NCBI GenBank assembly: GCA_023410715.1
Contig: JAEYPN010000026.1
Coordinates: forward strand, 62,001 to 126,000
Reading direction: 5' to 3'
Length of the DNA: 64,000 nucleotides
Source: Bacillota bacterium
GTDB lineage: Bacteria; Bacillota_I; Bacilli_A; Izemoplasmatales; UBA1188
Below, one piece after another: positions 18,741-26,535 of the stretch. The position numbers were made by a program, and so were the translations under genes. The notes under the pieces were generated by a model. It did no database searches. It was not told the origin of the DNA and saw only the letters and a program-made list of their open reading frames with translations. Each line of letters starts with the position of its first letter. Positions within the stretch are counted from its first letter, which is position 1.

Positions 18741-18967
18741 ATGATAAAAAGGTTAATTGGATTTTTTTGTGTGTGGTTTTATTAACTGTTTCATTAAGTT
18801 TCAGTAATAATTATTCTAACTTTATAGAAAATAGTAATTTAGTTAATGATGCAGAAGATATATTTGTATTAATTGTTTTAGATGAACGAATAAGCAAACA
18901 AAATATAGAATTTACTGATGATTCAGAGTATAATCAAAATGTTATTATGAATATGATTTACATTTGA
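18741..18967 (+). pseudogene. Small exported ORF broken by a frameshift at a T7 run
   Basis: An excellent ribosome site (GAGGAGG, 5-nt spacing) precedes ATG 18741, which encodes MIKRLIGFF and then leaves frame at seven consecutive T (18762-18768), stopping soon after. Adding one T, or slippage to the frame of 18767-18967, gives a continuous signal-peptide-like sequence (CVVLLTVSLSFSNN) and a product of about 75 residues ending in IYI. This looks like a frameshifted gene, a homopolymer-driven phase-variable gene or a sequencing error in a homopolymer. The product is unrecognised. It follows the duplicated-domain lipoprotein and precedes the 6S RNA promoter. Confidence 0.55.
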
Positions 18968-19006
18968 AAAAGATAAGTATTTCCAGTATTTACATTGTAA
19001 TTTTAC

Positions 19007-19034
19007 TTGAATTTAAAAATGATTATGATATAAT
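19007..19034 (+). promoter_or_regulatory. Promoter of the 6S RNA
   Basis: TTGAAT, 16-nt spacer and a perfect TATAAT; predicted start falls at the base of the long closing helix. Confidence 0.7.
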
Positions 19035-19040
19035 ATGGGT

Positions 19041-19238
19041 ACAATAGCAAAGTGGAAATCACTAACTAGAGACCCCAAAACATATTTATTGGGAATCAAG
19101 GTTTAATCTGTGTCGAATACTTACTTGTTTAAGGATCCTAATGATTATTCAAAGAGATTTCCACCTTAGAAAAACTCGGTTTTTCTAATAGTGGTTTCCA
19201 CTTTGTTATTGAGATAAGTCCCATACGGGACTTTTTTT
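19041..19238 (+). ncRNA. ssrS: 6S RNA (RNA polymerase-binding regulator), with terminator
   Basis: No ORF explains this block. The 5' end (19042-19063) and 3' end (19190-19211) form a 22-bp closing helix with only two G-U wobble pairs and no mismatch. Inside are a CCCA/TGGG hairpin and, on the 3' side, a 10-bp hairpin TTAGAAAAAC-TCG-GTTTTTCTAA directly after CCACC, which parallels the 3' central-bubble hairpin after CACC in E. coli 6S RNA. Size (about 170-175 nt mature), own promoter, and an intrinsic terminator right after the helix (AAGTCCC-ATAC-GGGACTT plus T-run) all fit 6S RNA, which sequesters the housekeeping RNA polymerase holoenzyme. Assignment rests on architecture and remembered resemblance, not a covariance search. 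Confidence 0.68.
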
Positions 19239-19303
19239 ATTAAAAATTACTGATAAATTTCTATTAATTAATAAATACTAATATAGTAATTTAGGAGGTA
19301 AAA

Positions 19304-20356
19304 ATGAAAGAATTACTATATGATTTAACAATGCTTAATGGTATTCCTGCACACGAAAAAGAAATTAAGAATTATGTATGTGATTATGCGAAAGATAAAG
19401 CGGAAATTTCTTTTGACAAATTAGGCTCGGTAATTTTAAAACATGGTAATGGAGGGCCTAAAATCATGGTTTCTGGACACATGGATGAAGTTGGTTTTAT
19501 TGTCGTTGAGATTACCAAAGATGGATATTTAAAATTTACTAATGCAGGAAGTTTATGGGGCCATGTGGTTCTAGCACAACAGATGGTTGTAACAACTTTA
19601 GATGGAAGAACACTTGTTGGTGTTGTTGGCTCTAAACCACCCCATATTTTAGACGCTAATGAAAAAAATAAAGTTTTAGAGATTAATCAAATGTATCTTG
19701 ACTTAGGTGTTTCTTCTAAAGAAGAGGTTGAAAACCTAGGTATCCAAATTGGTGATATGATCACCCCACTAATTAATACGAGAGTATTAGCCAATCCCAA
19801 ATATCTACTTGGTAAAGCCTGGGATGACAGATTTGGGGTTGCCTGTTGTTTAGAAGTATTAGATAATATTCAAAACCAAAGTCATCCTAATACCTATTTT
19901 GGCGTTTGTTCTGTACAAGAAGAAGTTGGTTTAAGAGGAGCGATGACCTCAGCATATAAGGTTACACCAGATATTGGCATATCTTTAGATGTGACAATTG
20001 CATACGATTATCCATCTGGGTCAAATGAAACAAAACTTGGTAAAGGACCTTGTCTTGTAGTTACTGATTCATCAATGATTGGTCATGTTGGTTTAAGAAA
20101 GTACGTTATGAATCTCTGCAAGGAATTAAATATTCCTTATCAGTTATCTTATTTAAATCGTGGAGGAACAGATGCTGGAAAAATCCATTTAAATAAAGAA
20201 GGCTGCCCAAGTATTGCTATATGTATTCCTTGTCGTTATTTACATTCACATACTTCAATTATTCATGAGGATGATTATAATAACACTGTTAAGCTTATAA
20301 CTGAAATCATTAAACGACTTGATAAAGAAACAGTTGATAAAATAACATATGAATAA
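19304..20356 (+). CDS. M42 family metallo-aminopeptidase
   Basis: Cytosolic, usually tetrahedral, dizinc aminopeptidase of the M42 (glutamyl aminopeptidase/PepA-YsdC) family that trims peptides. Metal and catalytic motifs are visible: SGHMDEVGFIV (His and Asp near residue 65), KAWDDRFGVACCLEVL (bridging Asp), VQEEVGLRGA (catalytic and metal Glu), SLDVTIAYD, and the C-terminal YLHSHTSIIHEDD (metal His). Length of 350 is normal. Start follows AGGAGG. Members are often misnamed endoglucanase; there is no reason to call this one a glucanase. Confidence 0.92.
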   Translation: MKELLYDLTMLNGIPAHEKEIKNYVCDYAKDKAEISFDKLGSVILKHGNGGPKIMVSGHMDEVGFIVVEITKDGYLKFTNAGSLWGHVVLAQQMVVTTLDGRTLVGVVGSKPPHILDANEKNKVLEINQMYLDLGVSSKEEVENLGIQIGDMITPLINTRVLANPKYLLGKAWDDRFGVACCLEVLDNIQNQSHPNTYFGVCSVQEEVGLRGAMTSAYKVTPDIGISLDVTIAYDYPSGSNETKLGKGPCLVVTDSSMIGHVGLRKYVMNLCKELNIPYQLSYLNRGGTDAGKIHLNKEGCPSIAICIPCRYLHSHTSIIHEDDYNNTVKLITEIIKRLDKETVDKITYE

Positions 20357-20361
20357 AAATT

Positions 20362-20387
20362 AAAAAGCGATAAAAGAATCGCTTTTT
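20362..20387 (+). terminator. Terminator after the M42 peptidase
   Basis: AAAAAGCGAT and ATCGCTTTTT arms around a 6-nt loop. Confidence 0.85.
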
Positions 20388-20418
20388 AACTTATATGTAT
20401 TAAAGGGAGAGGAGAAGT

Positions 20419-20466
20419 ATGATTAAGAATAGGGTTTCTTAAACGCAACCATAAGTTTATGGCTGC
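20419..20466 (+). other. Seven-codon ORF with strong ribosome site, followed by a hairpin
   Basis: GGGAGAGGAG precedes ATG 20419, which encodes only MIKNRVS before TAA. Two nt later, GCAACCATAA pairs with TTATGGCTGC to form a strong hairpin (20445-20466) with one mismatch. There is no T-run. This could be a leader peptide with a regulatory stem, or the remnant of a lost gene; rsmD begins 67 nt downstream behind its own TATAAT at about 20509. Confidence 0.35.
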
Positions 20467-20533
20467 ATTATTATTATTAACAAACTATTTGTAATTATAC
20501 AAAAAAAGTTTATAATATTTACGGTGATTATTT

Positions 20534-21088
20534 ATGCGAGTTATTGCAGGCAAATATCGCTCGAGAAAATTATTTGAAATAAAGAACGAATTTACTCGGC
20601 CAACGATGGATCGTAACCGAGAAATGGTCTTTAATGTCCTAGGACAGTACTTTTCATCGGGTGTTGCCTTAGATTTATTTTCCGGAACCGGATCAATGGG
20701 AATTGAAGCAATCAGTCGAGGTGTCGATTTTTGTTACCTCGTCGACAAGAATTCATTAGCGATAGAAACAATTAAAGCTAATGTTAAAAGTCTTAAAATT
20801 GAAAATTGTGAAGTATTTTATGGGGATTATGAAAGATTCTTTCTTGAACATAAAAATGTAAAGTTTGATTTAGTATTTTTAGACCCGCCATATAGTTTAG
20901 ACGTATGTGAGACGCTCTTAGCATTTTTAGATGAGAATGATTTTTTAAACGATGAGGCTTTAGTCTTAGTTGAAGTTTTAAAAGGCGCACATGAAACAAA
21001 ATACAGCGAAAATTATGAATTATTAAAGATTAAACCTTCAACAATCATGCGTTTTGAATTTTATAAATATAGGAGGAAAAATAAATGA
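20534..21088 (+). CDS. rsmD: 16S rRNA (guanine966-N2)-methyltransferase
   Basis: Methylates G966 of 16S rRNA using S-adenosylmethionine. The Rossmann methyltransferase core is clear: MRVIAGKYRSRKL at the N-terminus, RPTMDRNREMVFNVL, SAM loop LDLFSGTGSMGIEAISRG at about residues 47-64, and the catalytic motif FLDPPYS near residue 117. The length of 184 residues is usual. Its end overlaps the coaD start by 4 nt (ATGA-type coupling). The rsmD-coaD-ylbJ neighbourhood is the same as ylbH-coaD-ylbJ in Bacillus subtilis, except that ylbJ is inverted here. Confidence 0.95.
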   Translation: MRVIAGKYRSRKLFEIKNEFTRPTMDRNREMVFNVLGQYFSSGVALDLFSGTGSMGIEAISRGVDFCYLVDKNSLAIETIKANVKSLKIENCEVFYGDYERFFLEHKNVKFDLVFLDPPYSLDVCETLLAFLDENDFLNDEALVLVEVLKGAHETKYSENYELLKIKPSTIMRFEFYKYRRKNK

Positions 21089-21582
21089 AGATAGGTTTGT
21101 ACCCTGGCTCTTTTGATCCTATTACCTTTGGCCATATTGATGTGGTTGAGAGGGGTAGTAAGTTGTTTGATAAGCTTTATGTGGCTGTATCTGTTAACAT
21201 TAAAAAGAATTATTTATTTTCAAATTTTGAAAGATTAGATATGGCTAAAGAAGTTTTAAAAAAATATCCTAATGTTGAAGTTATTTTATCTGAAGGATTA
21301 AGTGTGGATATTTGTCACAAAGTTAATGCAACCCATATTTTAAGAGGATTGAGGGCGGTTACGGATTTTGATAATGAATTCCAACTTACATCTGTTAATA
21401 GAAGAATTGCACCAGACATTGATACTGTCTTTGTAATGACGGATACAAATTATTCGTTTATCTCCTCAACTACTATTAGAGAACTTGCATTCTTTGGAAA
21501 TGAAGTAAAAGATTTTGTTCCTGAATATGTGCAAGTTAAGTTGAAACAAAAAATTAAAGATTTAAAGAGTAATAAAGCATAG
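21085..21582 (+). CDS. coaD: Phosphopantetheine adenylyltransferase
   Basis: Penultimate step of coenzyme A synthesis, joining ATP and 4'-phosphopantetheine to dephospho-CoA. The nucleotidyltransferase motifs are intact: GLYPGSFDPITFGHIDVVERG at the N-terminus (TxGH reads TFGH), LRGLRAVTDFDNEFQ in the centre and SFISSTTIREL near residue 130. The length of 165 residues is normal. Translationally coupled to rsmD. A terminator hairpin overlaps its last codons and serves the convergent ylbJ as well. Confidence 0.96.
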   Translation: MKIGLYPGSFDPITFGHIDVVERGSKLFDKLYVAVSVNIKKNYLFSNFERLDMAKEVLKKYPNVEVILSEGLSVDICHKVNATHILRGLRAVTDFDNEFQLTSVNRRIAPDIDTVFVMTDTNYSFISSTTIRELAFFGNEVKDFVPEYVQVKLKQKIKDLKSNKA

Positions 21583-21605
21583 TGTAAATTTATACACTAT
21601 GCTTT
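21574..21605. terminator. Bidirectional terminator between coaD and ylbJ
   Basis: A 13-bp perfect inverted repeat (AAAGCATAGTGTA) with a 6-nt loop; both arms overlap the ends of the two convergent genes. Confidence 0.85.
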
Positions 21606-22657
21606 TTAAATGGCTTAAAAATTGAAAAAGCGTAATATAATAAGAAAATTGAAAGTAAGACATACATTTTATAAGTTAAATTAGTGTCTAGAAAAATATT
21701 TCCAACAGGACTTATTGGATTATATAAGCGTTTAAATAAAATAATTGTTAAAAATACTGATATTACTCCTTGAAATATTCGGCCTACAAAAAAACTAAAA
21801 TAGCTTAAGTTGGCTTCTTTAATAAAGGGGATACTTTGTAAATGAATAGACACTCCACCAAAAGCTAGCAAAAATGAAATAACCATTAAAGAATTAAGTA
21901 AGGCAATCTCAGAGTTAAATACCATGGAGATTCCGTTAGTCATTTCCAAAGAACTTAATAAAAACAATTTAAATTCCTCATTTTTAACAAAATCTAATAT
22001 ATGTGTATCAATGATTAAACCATATAATAAGTTGCTTAAAATCATAATTGCTAAAATCATTACCATTGTATTAAAGTTTGTATCAACAGATTCTTTAAGA
22101 GGATTTTTACATGTTATTTCCTTATATTCTGGGGTGTTAAAATCAATTTTTTTAAATATATTAGCTAAAATGCCAATTATTATATTACTTAGAAAGTGCG
22201 ATAATAATAAAATATAAGCAACTGTCATATTTTTATAAAAACCAACGCCAATAAAACCAATAATAAAAAGCGGATTGGCAAAGCAAGTATAAAGCAATAA
22301 ATTATTTCCTTCATCAACACTTATTTTTTCTTCATTAACCAGATTTGAAAGCAGCTTCACACTACCCGGGTTTCCTGAAAAAAGATTAGCAATAAATAGA
22401 AATGAAGAAGCTTTACTCTCTGTTTTAAATAATATTTTATTTATTGGATTAAATATATATTCAATATACTTAATTAAATTAGCTTTTACAAGTAATGTTG
22501 ATAAAATAAAAAAAGGAAAAAGAAAAGGAAATACTTTCTCGAAGAATAAATAAATTGTGTTTTTAATAAGAGTTAAGGCATTACCAGGAAAACTAATTAA
22601 ATAGAACATCAAAAAAAAGATTAACAAAAAAGCAAGAAAGCCAAAAATCCTTTTCAT
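21590..22657 (-). CDS. ylbJ: YlbJ-like nucleoside-recognition/Gate domain membrane protein
   Basis: A 355-residue integral membrane protein with about eight hydrophobic segments and two Gate-type (nucleoside recognition) regions. The FIANLFSGNPGSVKLLSNLVNE segment (about 107-128) and LLYTCFANPLFIIGFIG match the conserved core of YlbJ/SpoIVB-era sporulation membrane proteins. In B. subtilis YlbJ is needed for spore cortex formation and its gene is next to coaD, as here, although this copy lies on the opposite strand. Whether this organism sporulates is not shown by the window; in asporogenous relatives the family may serve as a solute transporter. Start ATG follows GGTGATTTAA. Confidence 0.8.
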   Translation of the reverse strand: MKRIFGFLAFLLIFFLMFYLISFPGNALTLIKNTIYLFFEKVFPFLFPFFILSTLLVKANLIKYIEYIFNPINKILFKTESKASSFLFIANLFSGNPGSVKLLSNLVNEEKISVDEGNNLLLYTCFANPLFIIGFIGVGFYKNMTVAYILLLSHFLSNIIIGILANIFKKIDFNTPEYKEITCKNPLKESVDTNFNTMVMILAIMILSNLLYGLIIDTHILDFVKNEEFKLFLLSSLEMTNGISMVFNSEIALLNSLMVISFLLAFGGVSIHLQSIPFIKEANLSYFSFFVGRIFQGVISVFLTIILFKRLYNPISPVGNIFLDTNLTYKMYVLLSIFLLYYAFSIFKPFKKHSV

Positions 22658-22688
22658 TTAAATCACCAATTAATTATATGCATAAAAA

Positions 22689-22711
22689 AAATCTATACGA
22701 CGTATAGATTT
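22689..22711 (-). terminator. Terminator of the thioredoxin-like lipoprotein genes
   Basis: AAATCTATAC/GTATAGATTT arms with a 3-nt loop; on the minus strand it is followed by a T-run and lies at the end of the 22710-23312 gene. Confidence 0.75.
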
Positions 22712-23312
22712 ATTTTTTTATATATTTGTCAAAAAATAATTTGGCCTTTTCGTTATGAATAACTAATTTATCTAATCTATATGCTGATGATTTACCAATT
22801 TTTGATCCATCATCATTTGTAAGTACTTCATCAATTACATATTCTTTACCAATAAAATCAGGATAGAATGATTCAGTAATTGTTGCGACCATCTTATCCA
22901 AATCATAAGTTAGAACATCGTTATAATAAACCATCATATCTTTAAGTTCACCATCTTTATAATATTGAACAGTTGGGACCTTACCACCACGGTATGTATC
23001 AAAGTTAAATTCCTTGGCAAATTCTTTCCATTTATCCGTGTCAGATCCGTCATCACGCCAATTAGCAACTTCAATTTTAAAGAAGAAGTTTTTCTTAATG
23101 CGGTTTTCTTCCAAATATGATTTTAAAAACTTAGTATCTAAATCTGCACAGTCACCACATATATTCCAAGAATAATAAATTGCAAATTCTTCTTTATTAT
23201 TAATCTTTTCTCTTAATTCATCAATTGTAATAAAATCAACTGTTTTTTTCTTACAGCCATTTAGTGTAACGCATAAACCTACTAACATTAATATAATCCC
23301 TATCTTTTTCAT
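22710..23312 (-). CDS. Thioredoxin-fold lipoprotein with CGDC active site
   Basis: Surface lipoprotein of 200 residues; signal peptide ends LNGC (Cys20), then a thioredoxin-like domain with the redox pair CGDC at residues 52-55 (NICGDCADLD) and a cis-Pro candidate in GKVPTVQYYKDG. The C-terminal part (YPDFIGKEYVI onward, ending FFDKYIKK) is shared with the second half of the 23880-24881 protein. ATG 23312 follows AGGTGA; an upstream in-frame start would break the signal peptide. Possible roles are disulfide exchange at the cell surface or a bacteriocin-accessory-like function; neither is shown. Confidence 0.75.
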   Translation of the reverse strand: MKKIGIILMLVGLCVTLNGCKKKTVDFITIDELREKINNKEEFAIYYSWNICGDCADLDTKFLKSYLEENRIKKNFFFKIEVANWRDDGSDTDKWKEFAKEFNFDTYRGGKVPTVQYYKDGELKDMMVYYNDVLTYDLDKMVATITESFYPDFIGKEYVIDEVLTNDDGSKIGKSSAYRLDKLVIHNEKAKLFFDKYIKK

Positions 23313-23368
23313 TTTATTCACCTGCTTTTTTATTATACTATATGCTTTTTTAATATACAATGTATATT

Positions 23369-23827
23369 TTAAGTATTACTAATATATTTTTTTATAAAAT
23401 CAATATAGCCATTTTCCCAAAACATATCTTGATTATCATTAGAATCAATAAAGTCAGCGACTTCACCATCAATAATCACAAGAATCATTGGTGTATAATG
23501 AACCTTTAAAATATCTTTGTTAATAGAATGATTATACATTTTGATTCGATCATGATAGGCCCTATAAATCACGTAATGTGTTTCACTAATAAACTTATTA
23601 ATTTCCGGATAAAAAGCTTCACAAGCTTGGCATCCCGTTTTAACAATTAATAAAATAAATGTTTCTTTGTCATTAATCTTTCTTTCAAGCTCTTCTGGAT
23701 CAATTGTTTTAGTTGTGACTAGGTTCTCTTCAACCTCAAGTTCAAACTTTTCATAAGTTCTTTTAGTTGTCTTTTTACATCCTACAAGAAGAAGTAATAA
23801 TAAGATTACAAATACTTTTTTCATCAT
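23369..23827 (-). CDS. Small thioredoxin-fold lipoprotein with CQAC active site
   Basis: A 152-residue lipoprotein: signal peptide of Leu-rich type ending LVGC (Cys17), then a thioredoxin-like domain with CQAC at residues 66-69 (KTGCQACEAFYP) and cis-Pro in VHYTPMILVIIDG. The C-terminal DSNDNQDMFWENGYIDFIKKYI segment has a near-identical counterpart in the first half of the 23880-24881 protein. The genes lie 52-57 nt apart and in the same direction, so they probably share transcripts. Confidence 0.75.
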   Translation of the reverse strand: MMKKVFVILLLLLLVGCKKTTKRTYEKFELEVEENLVTTKTIDPEELERKINDKETFILLIVKTGCQACEAFYPEINKFISETHYVIYRAYHDRIKMYNHSINKDILKVHYTPMILVIIDGEVADFIDSNDNQDMFWENGYIDFIKKYISNT

Positions 23828-23879
23828 TATTCACCACTATTATTTTAGCATAAAATAAAAAAAATAAAACCCTAAGGTC

Positions 23880-24881
23880 TTATTTTTTTATATATTTATC
23901 AAAGAATGTTTTTGCTTTTTCAACGTGTAGTTCAACTTTTTTAGTATTATATTCATCACTTCTAGCATAAACCTTACCAGTTTTCTTATCAACGTTATAA
24001 GCTGATATCACAAAATCTTTACCAATAAAATCAGGATAGATTGAATTAGTAATAGTTGCTTTCATAGTATTGATATCATAAGATAGAACATCGTTATAAA
24101 AACTAATTGTATCAGTTAATACACCATCTTTAAAATATTGAAGGATTGGCATCACTCCATCACCATATGATAGACCATATTTAGCTTTGAAGTTTTTCCA
24201 AGCATCTTCATCTTCTTCATCATTAATATAAGAAGTAACATCAATTTGGAAAAGAATATTATCTTTAAATCCATAAATTTGTGCATAGTTATTAAAGAAT
24301 TTTTCTTCAAATGCTTTTGACTCAGTATCATTGTCTTTAAACCAAATTACAAATGTATCTTTATTGGCAATTTTTTTATCTAATATTTCATCAGTAATAG
24401 TTAAATATAAATGACGAGTTACATATTTATTAAAATGATCAGTCAAGCCATTTTCCCAGAAAATATCTTGATTGTCATTGGCATTAATCATATTATATAA
24501 TTCCCCATCTTTGATAACCACAATAGATGGTGTATATTTAACCTTAAAAAAGTCATATAGAATCTTTTCTGTTTTGTCAGAAGCAGCATTTTTATTTAAT
24601 ACTGTTTTAATATCAGCACTATAAATTTCATAGCTGTTTTCTGTAATAAATTTATTTAGGATTGGGTCAAATTCTTCACAAGCATTACATGTTGGATAAT
24701 ATAATAATAAAACAAAACTTTCTTTATTTTCTATTTTTGTGTAAAGTTTTTCTGCTGTTAATTCAACAGTATCACTAATACCAGGTACAACATTAATGCT
24801 AATTTTTTCAATTTTCTTACTGCATCCAACAAATAAAAATAATGAGAACAAGCAAATAATACTTAAAATAATTTTCTTCAT
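23880..24881 (-). CDS. Two-domain thioredoxin-fold lipoprotein, second active site lost
   Basis: A 333-residue lipoprotein (signal ends FVGC, Cys20) that reads as a fusion of its two downstream neighbours. Domain 1 (about 40-155) has the redox motif CNAC at 65-68 and YTPSIVVIKDG, and matches the 152-residue protein including ANDNQDIFWENG. Domain 2 (about 156-333) matches the 200-residue protein, but the position of its CGDC is TESK (186-189), so both cysteines are missing. It still keeps MPILQYFKDG and the YPDFIGKDFVI-FFDKYIKK tail. Duplication and fusion followed by loss of one active site is the simplest reading. The start follows GGTGATAAA. Confidence 0.78.
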   Translation of the reverse strand: MKKIILSIICLFSLFLFVGCSKKIEKISINVVPGISDTVELTAEKLYTKIENKESFVLLLYYPTCNACEEFDPILNKFITENSYEIYSADIKTVLNKNAASDKTEKILYDFFKVKYTPSIVVIKDGELYNMINANDNQDIFWENGLTDHFNKYVTRHLYLTITDEILDKKIANKDTFVIWFKDNDTESKAFEEKFFNNYAQIYGFKDNILFQIDVTSYINDEEDEDAWKNFKAKYGLSYGDGVMPILQYFKDGVLTDTISFYNDVLSYDINTMKATITNSIYPDFIGKDFVISAYNVDKKTGKVYARSDEYNTKKVELHVEKAKTFFDKYIKK

Positions 24882-24951
24882 TTTATCACCAAAATTTATT
24901 ATAAACTATTTTAAGATTTTTAGCAATAATTAATTTTTGAGGTTTATGTGA

Positions 24952-26154
24952 TTATTTTCTAGGTATAAGTAAAATCTGTCCAGGATAAATTAAAGATGTA
25001 GAAAGGGCATTATAGGTCATAATATCTTGAACACCAACGCCATATTTTTTAGCTATGCTAAATAATGAGTCGCCACTAACTACTTTGTATTCAAATAAGC
25101 CATATGGAATAGGAATGCTTAAAAGTTGACCTATTCTTATAACATCCGATGTCAATGAGTTAGCCTGTTTAATGTCATTAACTGTTGTTGAAAAACGGTT
25201 AGCTAACATAAATAAAGTATCACCAGAACGTACTACATATTCAAAATAATTTTGACTAGTATTACTATCAGTTTCTGAAGGAATTAATAATACTTGGCCT
25301 GGGTAAATTATTGTACCAGATAAATTGTTTAAGGTAGTAATAGCATTAACCGTTGTGTTAAATTTTTTAGCTATTAAAAATAATGTATCATCAGGTTTAA
25401 CGGTATAAGTATTTCCACTAGGTATTTGATCAGCATAATCATTATATGGAACAATTAGTTGATCACCAATTTGTAATACTTTACTTGTAGAAATATTATT
25501 TAATCTTGCAATCGCATCAGCTGTTGTATTAAATTTTTTAGCTATTTCTGATAATGTATCGCCTTTTCTTACAATATAAATAAAGTTTGTAGGTGGTGTA
25601 TATGGCTTACCTAAAAATTCCGTTACTTGTTTTACTACGGATTCTGCTAGAGTTGGCCAATCATATTCTAACTGCATTACATCGTCTTTAGGTGAGTCAG
25701 CAAATCCATACTCAATTAATGTTGTTTGACGTGGTCTTGTATTTCTAATAATGTAATAATAATCCGCACCAGCACTATTCTTTCTTGTATATACACCACG
25801 AACGTTTTGCCCAGCCTCAACAAAACCACTAGCAATTGAATCTGCTAGCGCTGAGCTATCATAAATTGAATAAATGATATCAACACCATCTAAAATACTT
25901 TTATCAGCATTAATATGATTACTTATAACTAAAGCATTAGTGTCGCCTCCAAATGCTGAATTTACACGTTTAGTTCTTTCAGCTGGCCCCACATATTCAT
26001 CAGTTGTTCTAGTTAATACAACTGGAATACCAAGTTCTTTAAATCTTCTTTCTTGATATTTTGAAATTTCAAGGACTAAATCCTTTTCTTTAAAGAGAGC
26101 GTTTGTTCCTCCCCCTGTATCTATCCCGCCATGACCAGGATCGATTACTATCAT
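24952..26154 (-). CDS. N-acetylmuramoyl-L-alanine amidase with four LysM repeats, no signal peptide
   Basis: Amidase_3 zinc hydrolase of peptidoglycan (residues 1-185) with DPGHGG (His8), KEKDLVLEIS (Glu), SNHINA (His) and the catalytic Glu in LIEYGF, followed by four LysM modules (about 192-237, 247-292, 302-347, 355-400), each beginning Y-x-V-x-x-G/D-D-T/S-L. The last ends directly at the stop. The chain starts with the catalytic domain itself; upstream in-frame codons include a stop and no other start, so there is no export signal. CwlC-type mother-cell amidases of Bacillus share this signal-less, C-terminal-repeat plan. Action after lysis, or a non-classical export route, is inferred. Confidence 0.9.
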   Translation of the reverse strand: MIVIDPGHGGIDTGGGTNALFKEKDLVLEISKYQERRFKELGIPVVLTRTTDEYVGPAERTKRVNSAFGGDTNALVISNHINADKSILDGVDIIYSIYDSSALADSIASGFVEAGQNVRGVYTRKNSAGADYYYIIRNTRPRQTTLIEYGFADSPKDDVMQLEYDWPTLAESVVKQVTEFLGKPYTPPTNFIYIVRKGDTLSEIAKKFNTTADAIARLNNISTSKVLQIGDQLIVPYNDYADQIPSGNTYTVKPDDTLFLIAKKFNTTVNAITTLNNLSGTIIYPGQVLLIPSETDSNTSQNYFEYVVRSGDTLFMLANRFSTTVNDIKQANSLTSDVIRIGQLLSIPIPYGLFEYKVVSGDSLFSIAKKYGVGVQDIMTYNALSTSLIYPGQILLIPRK

Positions 26155-26232
26155 ATTTTCATCTCCACTTTTATATATTTCATTTTATAGTATGAAAAAA
26201 ACCTAGAAAAGTGTAAAAAATAAATTTTTATC

Positions 26233-26261
26233 TTTACAAAAACATTCGGTTATATTATAAT
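26233..26261 (+). promoter_or_regulatory. Promoter of tRNA-Arg(TCT)
   Basis: TTTACA, 17-nt spacer, TATAAT; predicted start about 12 nt before the tRNA. Confidence 0.65.
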
Positions 26262-26279
26262 ATATAAGCGTTTAACGAT

Positions 26280-26356
<77 letters not shown>

Positions 26357-26369
26357 TTTTATAAAGAAT

Positions 26370-26399
26370 AACTATGCAATAAAATGCATAGTTTTTTTT
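26370..26399 (+). terminator. Terminator after tRNA-Arg(TCT)
   Basis: AACTATGCA/TGCATAGTT stem, 6-nt loop, T7 tail. Confidence 0.85.
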
Positions 26400-26449
26400 A
26401 AAAAAAGTATAGGTAAAAAAAATATTATCGTGTATAATAGTAGTGGAAT

Positions 26450-26526
26450 GTCCTCGTAGCTCATCAGGATAGAGCACGATCCTCCTAAGATCGGGGTGGT
26501 AGGTTCGAGTCCTATCGTGGACGCCA
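26450..26526 (+). tRNA. tRNA-Arg (anticodon CCT)
   Basis: 77-nt cloverleaf; anticodon arm CGATC-CTCCTAA-GATCG gives CCT, T-arm GGTTCGAGTCC, discriminator G and encoded CCA. The acceptor stem GTCCTCG/CGTGGAC has a T-T mismatch at the fifth pair (positions 5 and 68). It has its own TATAAT at 26433-26438 and its own terminator. Confidence 0.95.
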
Positions 26527-26535
26527 TAAGATACT

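Noticed and set aside
19041..19238. T-box riboswitch
   Set aside because: No T-box sequence AGGGTGGNACCGCG or specifier loop pattern, and a terminator ends the transcript before the M42 gene start region; 6S RNA fits better.
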